From Ailanthus altissimus (lineage: Eukaryota > Streptophyta > Magnoliopsida > Sapindales > Simaroubaceae): DNA of 64,000 nt. The translations under genes and the position numbers were made by a program. Numbering within the stretch: the first letter of the stretch is position 1; every line of letters begins with the position of its first letter. Below are positions 11,247 to 22,622 of the stretch, piece by piece. The notes under the pieces are model-generated. The model did no database searches. It had not been told where the DNA came from and was given only the letters and a program-made list of their open reading frames with translations. The stretch is from positions 18,562,501-18,626,500 of the forward strand of contig OX327684.1 of assembly GCA_946807835.1 (NCBI GenBank), given 5' to 3'.

Positions 11247-11368
11247 CATTCACAAAATTAGAAGTCTTTGTTAATTTTGAAACTAAAAGGCATCATATCA
11301 TTTTTTGATGCTTTGTAGGCATCTTAGCTTAGGTTGAGTTTTGGTGAGTGAGCAATATTTTGATAAAG

Positions 11369-14300
11369 ATGGAGCAAGAGATGAAGAAGAGCAAGAGAGA
11401 CGAAGCTTGTGAAAGTGATGACGAGAAATGGGTTCATGATTCATCCGTTGATTATAAAGGAAGGATTCCTATCCGAGCTTCAACCGGTGCATGGAAAGCC
11501 GCTCTCTTTACTATCGGCAATTAATTATTTTTCATTTCTATATTTTATACCTTTGATTGCTGGAAACATTGTTAATATTATTTCTCGAAACCTATTTTCT
11601 TACTTTTTTAGTACTGCTCATTGCTCAATTGAGTGCTCTCTTGGAATATTTTTTTATAATCATTTCATCATTTTCGACACTCTCGTGGATCATTCATTTT
11701 TAAACTCTCACTATCTCGTGGACTAAATGCTATATAACTACATTTTTTCCTGAATTAAAAACCATATGGCATAACATATACGAGGATGGATTGATGAAGG
11801 CAACTTTTCTTAACTTAACTACAAAATATCATTCTTCTTAACTTATATACAAACTTTTTTTTTTTGGAAAGGTATAAACTTCTACACCTTACTTGATATG
11901 GAAATTTGATATACCTTACTTTTTTTTAAAAAAAAATTAGTATTATATCATTGCATATCATCAAGACATTACAATAAAGATCTTTGATGTATACGATTAA
12001 AGGATTGCAAGATAAGAATAGAATACATCTTAAAACGATATGAGAACTCTTCCATAGAAGAGTACAAACCATACTCATATTGGTACGGATAATCTAACAG
12101 AAATTATTGTCCTTTCCGAAGAAAGGAAGAAACTGATCTCGCAAACGAAAATTAATGACTGATGAGAACAAGAAAATACATATTTATTAAGAGATTCAGT
12201 CACCATTTAATGTCACTAATTTTAGCATTTTCTTGTATTTTAGTTTAAAATAAAGTGTTCTCCTTAAATTGTAGTTAATGAATGTTATTTGCACAGGTTT
12301 AGGTAAAATGGACATAACTCTCAATGTAAAAATCGAAATGAAGAAATTCTTGAACCTGGTGTAACATGACTCAATCTTACACAAACTTGAAGAATAGTGA
12401 AAAAGCCAAATCCAACATGTTATGGGCCAAAAATTGAGATACAATAGAATCAGGCTACAACTTCTGACCAGCTTGACCAAACTCACATATTTGGACCGTA
12501 TCTCACAAAATACGTACTCAATTGATATAATTTTTAAAGCTGTAAAATACTGACTTAATTATCAATAATTCTTATGTTGATGGTAAAGTTCAAATCAACT
12601 ATTATCATGGATCAAATTGTATTGCAAGTGGGTAAAATGGTTGTTGGCTGAAATCTGATGTATCTTTGGAATTTTGCTCATATCTCATTGGATACTCATC
12701 AAATTTGCATGAACTCAGTGCCTATGGAAAGAAAAGACAAAATTCTACAACTTTTATGTCGGCCACAGAGGCTACATTGGTCATTTATATTATCCAAAAC
12801 GTGCTGCAATTGGACGAATGAGTTATTGGCCTAAAATTATTAAAGATTGATGTCACTCATGACATATTTCCATTCATTGCCTATACAAAGAGACTTTTAG
12901 GACGTTTTCAACATTAGATATTTCTCTCTTCTTTTTTTCTCATTAACATGTATTGTAATTTAGGCTAGAGTTTTTGGCAAGGCTAAGAGATGAACTTTTA
13001 TATGTAATAAATCTACTTCTATGCTTTGATTCATTGTTAAGAGCTACAAATATTGTAAGTTTGGATTCGATTAAACTTTTATCTAGTTTATTTTCTATAA
13101 TCCAGAGGTTATAATTTTCATGTCTCATATATGTTCAATCATGCTTTTCTTATGTGATTCTTGTTGAATTATAATTGTTATTGGTTACATTGTTTTATAT
13201 GTTAATCTTTTACTACAATATTATCAAATTGATATATTGTCGATCTTGGATAACATGTAAGGGCAATAAATGTTTGATATTCAAGTTGATTTTTTACTGC
13301 AATATTGTCAAAATGATATATTATCGATCTTAGATAACTTGTATAAATAAACATGATTTGTGTTAATATTTGCAAAAGATTTTAGTCATATCAAATGTAT
13401 GTGTTATCAAATGTGCTATATTTTACATATCTTCCGATTGATTGTTTAGATGTAAAACTGTCAATTGCGTTATAAATATTGAATTAAAGTATAGAGTAGA
13501 TTTATAAAGCATAATTGTGATTCTCGAAGCCTTGTTTAAATTATCATAAGACATTTCCTTCAAATCATAGACAATTCTATCTCATCCACTTAAATCAATT
13601 AATTTTATCCTTTACTACTGCTTTAATATTTTACTTCACCAACTTATTTTGCCAAAAAATTTCTCGTGGGATCGACACCTCAATCTATATTGCGATAGCC
13701 GCATTATTTTAAGCGTAAACAATGACTTTTTTGAAGAAAATGAGAAGCAAATCTTGCAAACGAGAGAAATATAGATCTTTAAAAAGGGAGAAATTATTAA
13801 ACTGATTTGTTCTAAAGAAACAACTAAACTCAACCACAAATACCCAATTATAAGATAAAATCGACAATGAAAACCAAGCAAACAGCACAGCTTTTCGGTG
13901 GTACCACAATGAGCAAACGGACGGAGAAGGACCGTCGGAGAAAGACTGAAAACACTGACCAGAGGGGCCCTAACTAGCCAAGGGGCTACAACACTTTGGA
14001 AGGGTCGAGGAAGACCTAGGAGGGTGTCATTGCTGGCGGTGGGGGCTGAGAGTGCACAAGGGAAATGAAAGGGACAGCAACCGGCAGATTTCAGCAAAGG
14101 TCTGGTGAAAGTTGACCAGAAAACGACCAAGGGAGCAAAAGGCCGAAGGAGGTGTGACTGGTGTCGGCCAGGACCAGTGAGACACCGTGCAAATCACCCA
14201 GACAAGAAGTGGCCGGTGAGAACAGGTCGGCAACTACCACCCCGCGGGAGACCCCACAGGAAACGGAGAAAGCCGAAGGAGGGGCGGTGCATGAGGTTTG

Positions 14301-14975
14301 GAGGCATAATTCGGTTGGAAACCAAACACCCAAGCACCGTCTAAATGCTAGGAACGCCAACAAAGGTGCCTTGAAGATTGGCAATCCTATAAGCCAACGG
14401 AGAAGACAATGGTGTCCGGCGAAGGGAGTAACAGACACGTCTTTGAAACTGAGCCGATATAAAGCATTTTATTTGGAACATATTACAATCAAAGTAATAT
14501 TACAACTTCAAAAATAAAAAATAAATCTAAAAATAACAGAATTTTAGCAATAATTTGGAACATATTACAATCAACGTTGTTAGCTTTTTTTTTTTAACTT
14601 CACGTAAGCTCCAAAATGATATATCATATATGCAATTCTGACAATATAACCATTTTTGACAATAAGAAGGTAAAATATACCTTTTTTAAAAATACAAAAA
14701 CAATGAAAACTTGTTAGTGACGAGATAAATAAACATGTATAACGTTTGAGATAAATATAGGTAAGAATTCAATCTATACAGTATAACGTTTGACTAAAGA
14801 ATGAGCCGTAAAATTAGTTTCACGCTTTATAAATTTACAGGAAATATTGAAAAGAAAAAAAAAACAATTTCTGAAGCAATGCCAATAAAAAAAAGATAGA
14901 ACCTTCAACCGAATTTAAAGAAGTCAATTGGAAAACTCAAATAATAATACAACTCTTTGAAATAGCATGTCCTAC

Positions 14976-15025
<50 letters not shown>

Positions 15026-17638
15026 TAATATTATTCTCATCATTTATTTATTTAACACGGGGCACACGATGGGCAATTTAAATTGTGCGACTAATTAAAT
15101 TATCGTGAAATGATATAGGTCAAAGTCAAAAGAACCGCATATATAATTGTATCACCATCTATCTTCTATATACTTATAAACTACTCACATATAAAATCAA
15201 ATTTTCCAAAACAAATGTTGTTATATGACAAAAATATTAAAGTACTATCTTACTCCTCTCAAGTTGTAAAAAATCATTTCCGTATAGGGAATATTGTTCT
15301 ATGTTTTTGTATAGCTGATATCAATTAGTAAGCTTATTCACTGAGACGAGAATTTCTTTAATTAAATATGACTTATTATTATGGAGAAAATGATGGTGTT
15401 TTATTTTTATTTTTGGAAAATAAATGATGGTGCTTTTACCATGACATTTAAAGATTCATCCAATGATATCACCAATTAATATTAATTTTAAAATTATTCA
15501 ATTATAATTATGTTATGTATATAAAATCATTCTCCTTTTTTTTTTTCACTTTTGTTATTACCTTTGTCATTGGTGATACTAAACAAAATTAACTTTGTAA
15601 ATTCCATTTGAGTATTGCGGAGTAGCTGTTGAGTTTGGTGAGAGGCTGAGCTACTTTGGGATAGCAACCAATCTCATAAGCTACCTCACAAAAACGCTTC
15701 ACCAAGATATTGGAACAGCAGCAAAGCATGTCAATTACTGGGCAGGAGTCTCAACATTGACTCCTTTTATCGGAGCATTCTTAGCTGACACCTACACTGG
15801 CCGCTTCACTATGGTCCTGCTTTCTTCCCTCATTTATGTCGTGGTATGTAACTTCCTTAGCTTGTATATAACCAAACAAAATTTAGAGGCCGTCGAGTAT
15901 TAGTACACTTTGGTATTGGAAGTACTACTAAAGTGTTTGGTAAGTATTAGTTGCATATCAAGTGTTTATTAATCTTCACTTGACAATTTATGCTGTCACT
16001 CTATAATAGATGTGACTTGATAATCACTGCACCATAATACCAAACCAACCTTAAGATATTAATGCATTCAGGCCTTTGAAATGCGTTTATTCTTTTAATG
16101 CAAAACAGGGTTTAACCCTTTTGACAATGACTCAGTTTATCCCTAGTTTAAAGCCTTGCAATAAATCAAGGTGTTTGGACGCAAGTAAGGTGCATGTGGT
16201 GATTTTCTTCCCAGCGTTGTATTTTCTCGCACTTGGAACAGGGGGATTCAAGCCCTGCTTAGAGAGCTTTGGAGCTGATCAATTCGATGATCATCATTCA
16301 CAGGAAAGGAAGAAGAAGATGTCTTACTTCAATTGGTGGAACCTCGCTATTTCTTGTGGCCTCTTTCTCGGAGTAACTGTTATTGTTTACACACAAGACA
16401 ACTTGGGCTGGGGTACAGCTGCTCTAATTCTTACCGCTGTCATGGCTATGTCAATCGTTACATTTTGTATTGGAAAGCCATTTTATCGATATAGATTACC
16501 AGAAGGGAGCCCTTTAAAACCCATGATGCACGTTTTGGTCGCAGCCTTCAGGAAGAGGAAATTGCCTTATCCTTCTGATCCTTCTCTTTTATACGAAGCC
16601 CCCAGGTCAAAAAAGTCCCAAGGAACCTTTCTAGGTCACACACATAGGCTCAGGTAATTAAACAAGTATATGATATAATATGTATTGAAACGTTGAAATG
16701 AGGCTGATAAATGATTCTAAATTTCAAATTGATTATTGTCCATTCTGGTCCACAGGTTTGTAGACAAAGCTGCAATAATAGAAGAGGAGGAGAACATGTC
16801 AATACAGAAGGGTCATAATCCCTGGAGACTAGCAACGGACACAAAAGTTGAGGAGATGAAGCTTGTTTTAAACATGATCCCCATATGGCTAACTTCATTA
16901 ACATTTGGAATATGTGTAGCCCAGGGACCAACGTTCTTTGTTAAACAAGGTGCCACATTGAACCGAAAGATTGGCAACAATTTCAATATCCCACCAGCGT
17001 CCATTGGCTCTCTCGGGGCCATTGCAATGCTAATTTCAATTGCCTTCTATGACAAAATACTAGTTCCATATCTTAGGAAAGTTACCAGCAACGAAAGAGG
17101 GATTAAAATTCTCCAGAGGATTGGCATTGGCATGGTATTTTCAGTTTTGACAATGACTGTTTCAGCGTTAGTTGAAAGAAAGAGGCTAAGAATTGTTCAG
17201 GATGAGCGTATCCAAGGAGGACAAGATGGACCATTGTCTATGAGTGTGTTTTGGCTTGCTCCCCAAGCTTGTATTATGGGCATTGGAGATACGTTTACGT
17301 TAGTTGGATTGCAGGAGTATTTTTATGACCAAGTTCCTGATTCAATGAGAAGCTTGGGAATGGCTTTTTATCTCAGTGTAATTGGACTGGGGAGTTTTCT
17401 AAGCAGTTTCCTGATCATGGTTGTGGATCACATCACAGGGAAGGGCGGCAAAAGTTGGATTGGTAAGGATTTGAATGCGAGCCGTTTGGACAAGTTTTAC
17501 TGGTTGCTTGCGGCATTAAATGGGTTAAATTTTTGTGTATATGTGTTATTGGCAAGAAAATATACTTACAAAAATGTGCAAAGATGGTTAGCTGAAGCTG
17601 ATTGCAATAAGAGAGATGGGGTGGAGTTGACGTCTTGA
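11369..17638 (+). CDS. NPF/PTR-family transporter, NPF5-like (4 exons, 598 aa)
   Basis: Exons 11369-11516, 15623-15843, 16109-16653 and 16756-17638 join in frame to 1797 nt. The product is a 12-helix membrane transporter of the NRT1/PTR (NPF) family, proton-coupled carriers of nitrate, peptides or hormones; the substrate cannot be read from sequence. Exon 1 gives the typical N-terminus (WVHDSSVDYKGRIPIRAS); the proton-coupling ExxER motif is at about residues 53-57 (EFGER). Exon 3 has the GTGGFKPCLESFGADQFDD stretch and FNWWN; exon 4 has the long central loop then the C-terminal helices, ending KYTYKNVQRWLAE. Length is normal for the family. The EFGERLSYFGIATNLI wording suggests subfamily NPF5. 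Intron 1 is 4.1 kb and begins GC instead of GT (ATCG|GCAATT); it contains a solo LTR and other insertions. The other introns are GT-AG. If the GC donor is not used, exon 1 could not join exon 2 as modelled. Confidence 0.88.
12160..13721 (+). mobile_element. Solo LTR in transporter intron 1
   Basis: A 1562-bp sequence beginning TGATGAGAAC and ending GCGTAAACA, flanked by a perfect 5-bp target duplication ATGAC (12155-12159 and 13722-13726). TG...CA ends plus a 5-bp TSD show an LTR-retrotransposon insertion; no internal domain follows, so it is a solo LTR. Near its end it carries TCGTGGGATCGACACC, a motif also found close to the end of the LTRs at 22689-24126 and 55627-56971. It has no coding capacity that I can see. 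Confidence 0.87.
13727..14465. other. GC-rich foreign-looking segment in transporter intron 1
   Basis: From about 13890 to 14450 the base composition jumps above 50% G+C, in contrast to the ~30% around it, and purine-rich GGAGAAAG/GGAAACGGAG strings are common. Several overlapping open frames occur on both strands (for example 13636-14130 and 14091-14438 on -, 14161-14517 on +); none shows a domain I recognise, and overlap on both strands is expected from GC-rich sequence with few stops. It may be a retroposed or captured gene fragment. Confidence 0.45.
14468..14575. repeat. Short direct repeat in intron 1
   Basis: ATTTGGAACATATTACAATC occurs twice, at about 14470 and about 14552, with an A-rich 60-bp piece between. 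It could be a target-site duplication or slippage product at the edge of the GC-rich segment. Confidence 0.6.
14976..15020. repeat. (ATA)n microsatellite
   Basis: About 15 uninterrupted AAT/ATA units in intron 1 of the transporter gene. Confidence 0.95.
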
Positions 17639-17888
17639 AATGCTTTATATGTCACCAAGGATAGATAGTTTTCCTTTACTTGCTTGGTCATTGAATATCA
17701 TTTTTTGTAATTCTGTAAAAAATCATGTTTCAGTGAAATGATGTCAAGTTGATTTGAGCTTTTGAGTTTATATGATTACATGTTCATTATTTTATATAAT
17801 TCTTGTAATCCGTAACTTCTAAACTCGTTTTCTTTGTAACATGAAAATATCAGTTTTATTGTTAAGACGTGCCACTCAGCTATTTTCA
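17639..17888 (+). other. 3' flank of the transporter gene
   Basis: AT-rich sequence after the stop codon with T-rich stretches that suit a 3' UTR; I cannot fix a polyadenylation site. It runs up to the copia-2 LTR. Confidence 0.4.
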
Positions 17889-18674
17889 TGTTTAAAAAAG
17901 TATACCATTCAAGAATCTCCAAGTTTAGTGCAACTTTTTATTGGAATTAACCTTTTACCTTAATAGCAAGCAAATATAATATTAAGAAGTAGATCGATCA
18001 ATCAATAATATAGTATAATTAATTTACATGATTCGGTAAAAATTTATGTTAACGGTAGATTAAGAAATTCTATTCTCTTTTATTAATTATTCTAGAGAAT
18101 TTTATAAGAAAAAATAAATAAAGAACTCTAAAAGAAATTTACATGGCATACTTTCATTCTTCTAAGAACAATAAACGTCCAACAATAGTTGCACCTTAAT
18201 GCACACAAATTTTTAGTGTCTACCTAATTCTTTAATTTCTCTTAAAGTCTTTGCTTTAATACTTAATAAGTCTATAAAGGTTTATAATAGTTTATATAGT
18301 GAGTAAAACGTCCTTAAAAATCCTACACCTAATTAGAATAAGAGTTTATGCGTTTAGAAGTCTGAAACCCCTTAAAGAAGTCGAATTCGAGCCAAAAACT
18401 AATTACGAAACTGGGCACCGTGACGCCAAACGCGATTGAATTAACGGCACAACGGTGCCTAGCCAGTGCTGCGGCGCTAGGACTATAGTCTCCGGTGCCA
18501 GAGTATTGAGGCCTACAGTTGCCTCCCAATGTTTTTGCGTCCCCATTTGCTTCTAAATCTCCATATTGCTCTTTCTTTGTACATCCAACTCATACTTGAC
18601 TTCTTGCTGACTCTTCACTTGGTATTCATCTTAATTCATGCCCATACATGATTGTTGCATCACCACTTCCAACA
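17889..18674 (-). repeat. copia-2 3' LTR
   Basis: On the - strand it starts TGTTGGAAGTGGTGATGC and matches the LTR at 20418-21218. It has a GC-rich island at 18410-18500 with AGTGCTGCGGCGCT (18465-18478), and a TATA-like TATATAAAC about 18287-18296 on the - strand. Confidence 0.8.
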
Positions 18675-19079
18675 CTCTATTCCTTGATTTAAAGTCTTCC
18701 CATAAGAAAGCTTCTAGATCTATCCACACCAATACTTTATCTCTTAGAGCTAATTTTGGTTAATTCTTCACTAAGACTTAACTCATTTTGGGATTATAAC
18801 TTTGGTCTTCAAAGGTATGAAGACTCTTTGCATAGGGTATGGATGTGACACATTCCCTTTTAACTATCATCACTTCAGTGAGTTTGTTTTGAATGTCACC
18901 TCATGGTCTACATTATCCAACACCCCGCGTTAGGCCACCTTTAGCCATCCCTATAACCACATAGAGCCCCCCTTATGCTTCTTACCTTTCATCTTTATAA
19001 ATCCTTTTATTATTCTTAATTTTCATTTTTCTGCTATAGCTAACCTTTTTCATCGAGCTTTCCTAGGGATATTAAGTTC

Positions 19080-19400
19080 CTCCTAAGATCAGAAATATGC
19101 CTTATACCATGTAAGTCCCTAGGTTTCCTACCTTATATTCTCAACCTTCCGTCACTAACCCCTATGACCTTACAAACCATGTCATTCCTAATTATAACTT
19201 TACCTCTAATGGCTTTGTAGTTGGTAAACAATGATCTATCATGACACATATGGACACTATACCCTAAATCTAGTATCATTTGCCAGGGCACTTTTCTTTA
19301 GAGGTAACCAATAAGTCTATAACTTTGATGTTATCCTCATGACTCACTATTACAGTACTTTTATCCATTCCTTTTGCTGTAGGACAATCCCTCACAAAGT
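19080..19400 (-). pseudogene. copia-2 zinc knuckle and protease remnant
   Basis: Reading on the - strand, the knuckle YFLCNKE*HFVRDC has lost its first cysteine (Tyr) and has a stop before the histidine. Further on, MILDLGYSVHMCHDRS matches the copia protease active site, with the catalytic DSG changed to DLG, followed by the SDLRRNLISLGKL segment. The frame then ends in unrelated sequence. Confidence 0.75.
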
Positions 19401-19401
19401 G

Positions 19402-19743
19402 CTATTCCTTGTTACAAAGAAAATACTTCTTGGATCTTCTCCTCGGTTGGTTGTTCTTCTTTCTTTTTGTAACTAAAAATGTTGCACTGTTCGTTTTTAA
19501 TCTCTTCCCCAATTCTTTTGAAATCAATGATGTCTTGACATCATTCATTGTAAGAGTCTCTCTATCATACAATAGCATATCCACAAAGTTCTCATAAGTT
19601 GATGGTAACGAACTTAACAGAGTGATGGTCTTATCTTTATCATCTATCTTAATGTCTAGAGTCTCAAGACTTATGATGATCTTATTAAAGACATCAATAT
19701 GGTCTGTTAATGAAGAACTATCTGACATAGATAGCTGATGCAA
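19402..19743 (-). pseudogene. copia-2 gag fragment
   Basis: An open stretch of 113 codons with LHQLSMSDSSSLTDHIDVFN, LLSSLPSTYENFVDMLLY and ETLTMNDVKTSL, which aligns without gaps to copia-1 Gag at 6129-6360. The N-terminal part of gag continues to about 20340 but is interrupted by stops and by the MITE at 19903-20191. Confidence 0.87.
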
Positions 19744-19902
19744 CTTCTACTTCACATGAAGACGATTACCCAAAGACTTCCTCATGTACAAGGTGTCGAG
19801 TTTCTTCTATAGACCTAATATCGTCTCTTCTTCATCTACCTCCCTTAGTACTTCGTCATTCAATGCTAATATTATGGTGTTGTGGACTCTCTTTTAGATG
19901 GT

Positions 19903-20191
19903 AAGGGTGGGCAAAAAAAATTGGGAATCAAAAAATGGAACCGAACCGGCCGGTTCGGTCCGGTTTTATTTTTTGAAAAAAATCGATTTGGTTTTTTTAG
20001 GAAAAAAAACCGACCAGTCTGGTTAGGTTTTTTTTCACTCAAAAAAACCAAAAAATCAAAAAAAACCAAACCGAACCGAAAAAAACTAGTTCGGTCCGGT
20101 TCGGTTTTTCTCATTAAAAAAACCGATTTCGGTTTTTTATTTCCAAAAAATTAAACCGAATCGGATTGAACCGGACCGTGCCCACCCCTAC
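19903..20191. mobile_element. Palindromic hAT-like MITE
   Basis: A 289-bp insert with ends AAGGGTGGGCA and (reverse complement) GTAGGGGTGGGCA, flanked by 8-bp target copies TAGATGGT (19895-19902) and TAAATGGT (20192-20199) with one mismatch. The inside is built of inverted ACCGAACCGG / CCGGTTCGGT units, so it can fold into a long hairpin. Opposed open frames on both strands (19872-20114 and 19882-20154) are by-products of this palindrome, not genes. Confidence 0.87.
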
Positions 20192-20401
20192 TAAATGGTA
20201 TCCCAATCTATCTCCCTAGATTTCAAAGGTTTCTTTTCTTTACTAGTAGTTGCTTGGGTTTCCTTAAAGGCCGAGTCTAACATTTTTTTTACTAGTAGAG
20301 CCTTGATCTTTTTCCTCCATAGATTGAAGTCATTCATTCTATTAAACTTCTCTATATCCTAATTGACAGTAGCCATACCATATAAATATATTATCAAACC
20401 A

Positions 20402-20414
20402 AGCTCTGATACCA
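20402..20414 (-). other. copia-2 primer-binding site
   Basis: On the - strand TGGTATCAGAGCT lies 3 bases after the 5' LTR end (TTTAACA). It is a perfect match to the initiator-Met tRNA primer consensus. Confidence 0.9.
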
Positions 20415-20417
20415 ATT

Positions 20418-21218
20418 TGTTAAATGAATCTTTTTCTCCTGTAGAAAATTAGGTTTAGTTTCAACCTTTTGTTGAGATTAACCTTTTGCCATGATGCCCC
20501 TTTACAGTAGAAGTGTATAATTGCAAGCAATTATAATATCAAGAATATAAAGTAGATCAATCAAGAATACAACACAATCAATTTATATGGTTTAGTAAAA
20601 GCCTACGTTCACAGTAGATCAGGGATCCTAACCTCTCTTATTAACTTTTCTAAAGAATTTTACAAGGAAAAATAAATAAAGAACTCTCAAAAGAATCTAT
20701 TAGCATACCTTTGTTCTTCTAAGAATAATAAATGCCCTACAATGGTTATACCCAAATGCACATAAGTACTTAGTGTCTATCTAGTTTTTTAATTTCTCTT
20801 ATAGTCTCTTCTTTAATGCTTAATAAGTTTATAAGGGTTTACAAAGTTTATATAATAAGTAAAACATCCCTAAAAATCCTAAATCTAGTTGAAATAAGAG
20901 TCCATGCATTTACGAGTCTAAAACCCCATCAAAGAAGTTGAATTCGAACCAAAAACTGATTTTTTGAAGTTGGGCACCACGACGCTAGTTCAATTGCGCT
21001 ACTTAGCCAGTGCTGTGGCATGGGGGCTATAGCCTCCGGCATCGTGGCACTAAGGCCTGCAAGTGCCTCCCTACATTTTCGTATCCTTTATTGCTTCCAA
21101 ATCTCTGTCTTACTCCTTCCTTATACATCCAACGCGTACTTAACTTCTTGCTGACTCTTCACTTGGTATCCATATCAATTCATGCCCATATAGGATTGTT
21201 GAATCACCACTTCCAACA
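20418..21218 (-). repeat. copia-2 5' LTR
   Basis: Pairs with 17889-18674. Ends TG...CA on the - strand. The GC-rich island survives at 20970-21060 in a more eroded form (AGTGCTGTGGCAT). Confidence 0.82.
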
Positions 21219-22622
21219 TAGGCTAATTATCTTGTGGGTCAATGATTGGTGTTAATACCTTAACTATTAACATTTGGGTTCAAGTTAGGTATAATCTCTC
21301 CATTTATTGAGAAGATAGTTTTGTCTCTTTATTTATTGGGAAGATAAATATTGTAATGTGTTCTAATATAGTAATCATTTGTGATATGATACTTGTATAC
21401 TTCAAAACTCAAATGGTTTGGTTTGGTAGATAAGAAATTGTAAAACTCAATCCTTTTATATATTGAAAGGATAGATATTGTAATGAGTTATAATATTATA
21501 ATTATCTCATATATGATACTTGTATACTACAAACTCAGAAGGGTTTGATGTGGCAGATAAAAAATTGAAGACTTAAAGCTATTACATAGTTTACCTAAAA
21601 CTTGGAGTCACTTGGGAGTATTATGAGTTCGTGGCTGTACTAAATAATATTAGCTAGTTAAAAATGAATGGCTACAGAAAAATGACCAAAAATGCGAGAT
21701 TGAAATATTTCTTATTAGATTTTTGGCTCTGAAGTGTTTTAACATGTTTATATGAAAACAAATTCGTGCATTAAGAAAAATTTTTATACTCTTTTTTGTT
21801 TTTTATTTGGTGCTGGGAGACAAGCATAAGAAGAAAAAAAAACAGAAATAACCTACAAGAAAATCTTTTGCCTTTTTATACTCTTTTTTTTTTCAGGTCA
21901 TAAAAGGTGCAATACAACCTCATCTAACCCAATGCTTTAGAAAAATATTAGGTTCTATTTCTAAATTTCATTCAGAGAGATTAAATATAGACAAGTGCTA
22001 TGTCACCAACAAAACAAAAAAAAAGCCCCCATTAAAAGCTTATTTGACTATAATTTATAAAGTTTTATTGTAATTTTAGGTAGATTTTTAAGTATGTTAA
22101 ACTAAAAGGGCTAAGCTATCCAAAATAGAGAAATACAAAGAATGAATAACTATTATTTCATCCTTATTCAATTAATGTTCACGTCATTATCCACGTGTTT
22201 ATATACTAAAGAATACTGCCTAGGTGTAACGGATAGGAATTTAAATAATCTTTCACATGCTCTCCTATTTCTATGGAATTCTTCGATGTAGCTAGACCAG
22301 TGATTATAGCCATATAGGCAGGTGTTGCTCATTTATTGGGAAGCTAGGAATCAATCACAAACTAGCATTTGTTGTAGTGACTCAGTTTCTTTCTTTGTAC
22401 ACACGACGCCTCCTTAAGATTTTCCCCGAAAGATGCCTCTTAATCAAGGCTTACTAAGAACATTTGCTGATATTCCATTCAGTACCCCATTTCAAGCACA
22501 ATCATCTAGTATGACATTGAACTTGCTTTTCAAGTATATGAATTTATCTATAGATAGAGATTTTGCTTAAATAATATTAGCAACTTTCTTTTTTTATGGA
22601 ATATATTTGTTCTCTATAATGG
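21219..22622. other. AT-rich spacer, no gene seen
   Basis: It contains a diverged internal repeat near 21330-21550 (GATAGATATTGTAATG... ATGATACTTGTATAC occurs twice, about 120 bp apart). No splice-consistent coding sequence is visible on either strand. Confidence 0.5.

Larger units (their letters stand above)
17889..21218 (-). mobile_element. Deleted Ty1/copia element (copia-2)
   Basis: Two LTRs in the same orientation (17889-18674 and 20418-21218) flank only about 1.74 kb of internal sequence. On the - strand the order is LTR, primer-binding site, gag, zinc knuckle, protease, then non-coding sequence and LTR; integrase, reverse transcriptase and RNase H are missing, so the element is non-autonomous through internal deletion. 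Its gag is a close relative of that in copia-1. A hAT MITE sits inside gag. No clear 5-bp target duplication is visible. Confidence 0.85.

Noticed and set aside
11409..11726. 105-codon + frame overlapping the NPF start
   Set aside because: It uses another frame from the conserved exon 1 (WVHDSSVDYKG) and runs into intron sequence.
13636..14517. Frames of 60-164 codons in NPF intron 1
   Set aside because: They overlap one another on both strands in a GC-rich segment and contain no recognisable domain.
19872..20154. Opposed frames rich in Phe/Lys/Pro on both strands
   Set aside because: They are produced by the palindromic hAT MITE; the matching translations on the two strands reflect the inverted repeat.
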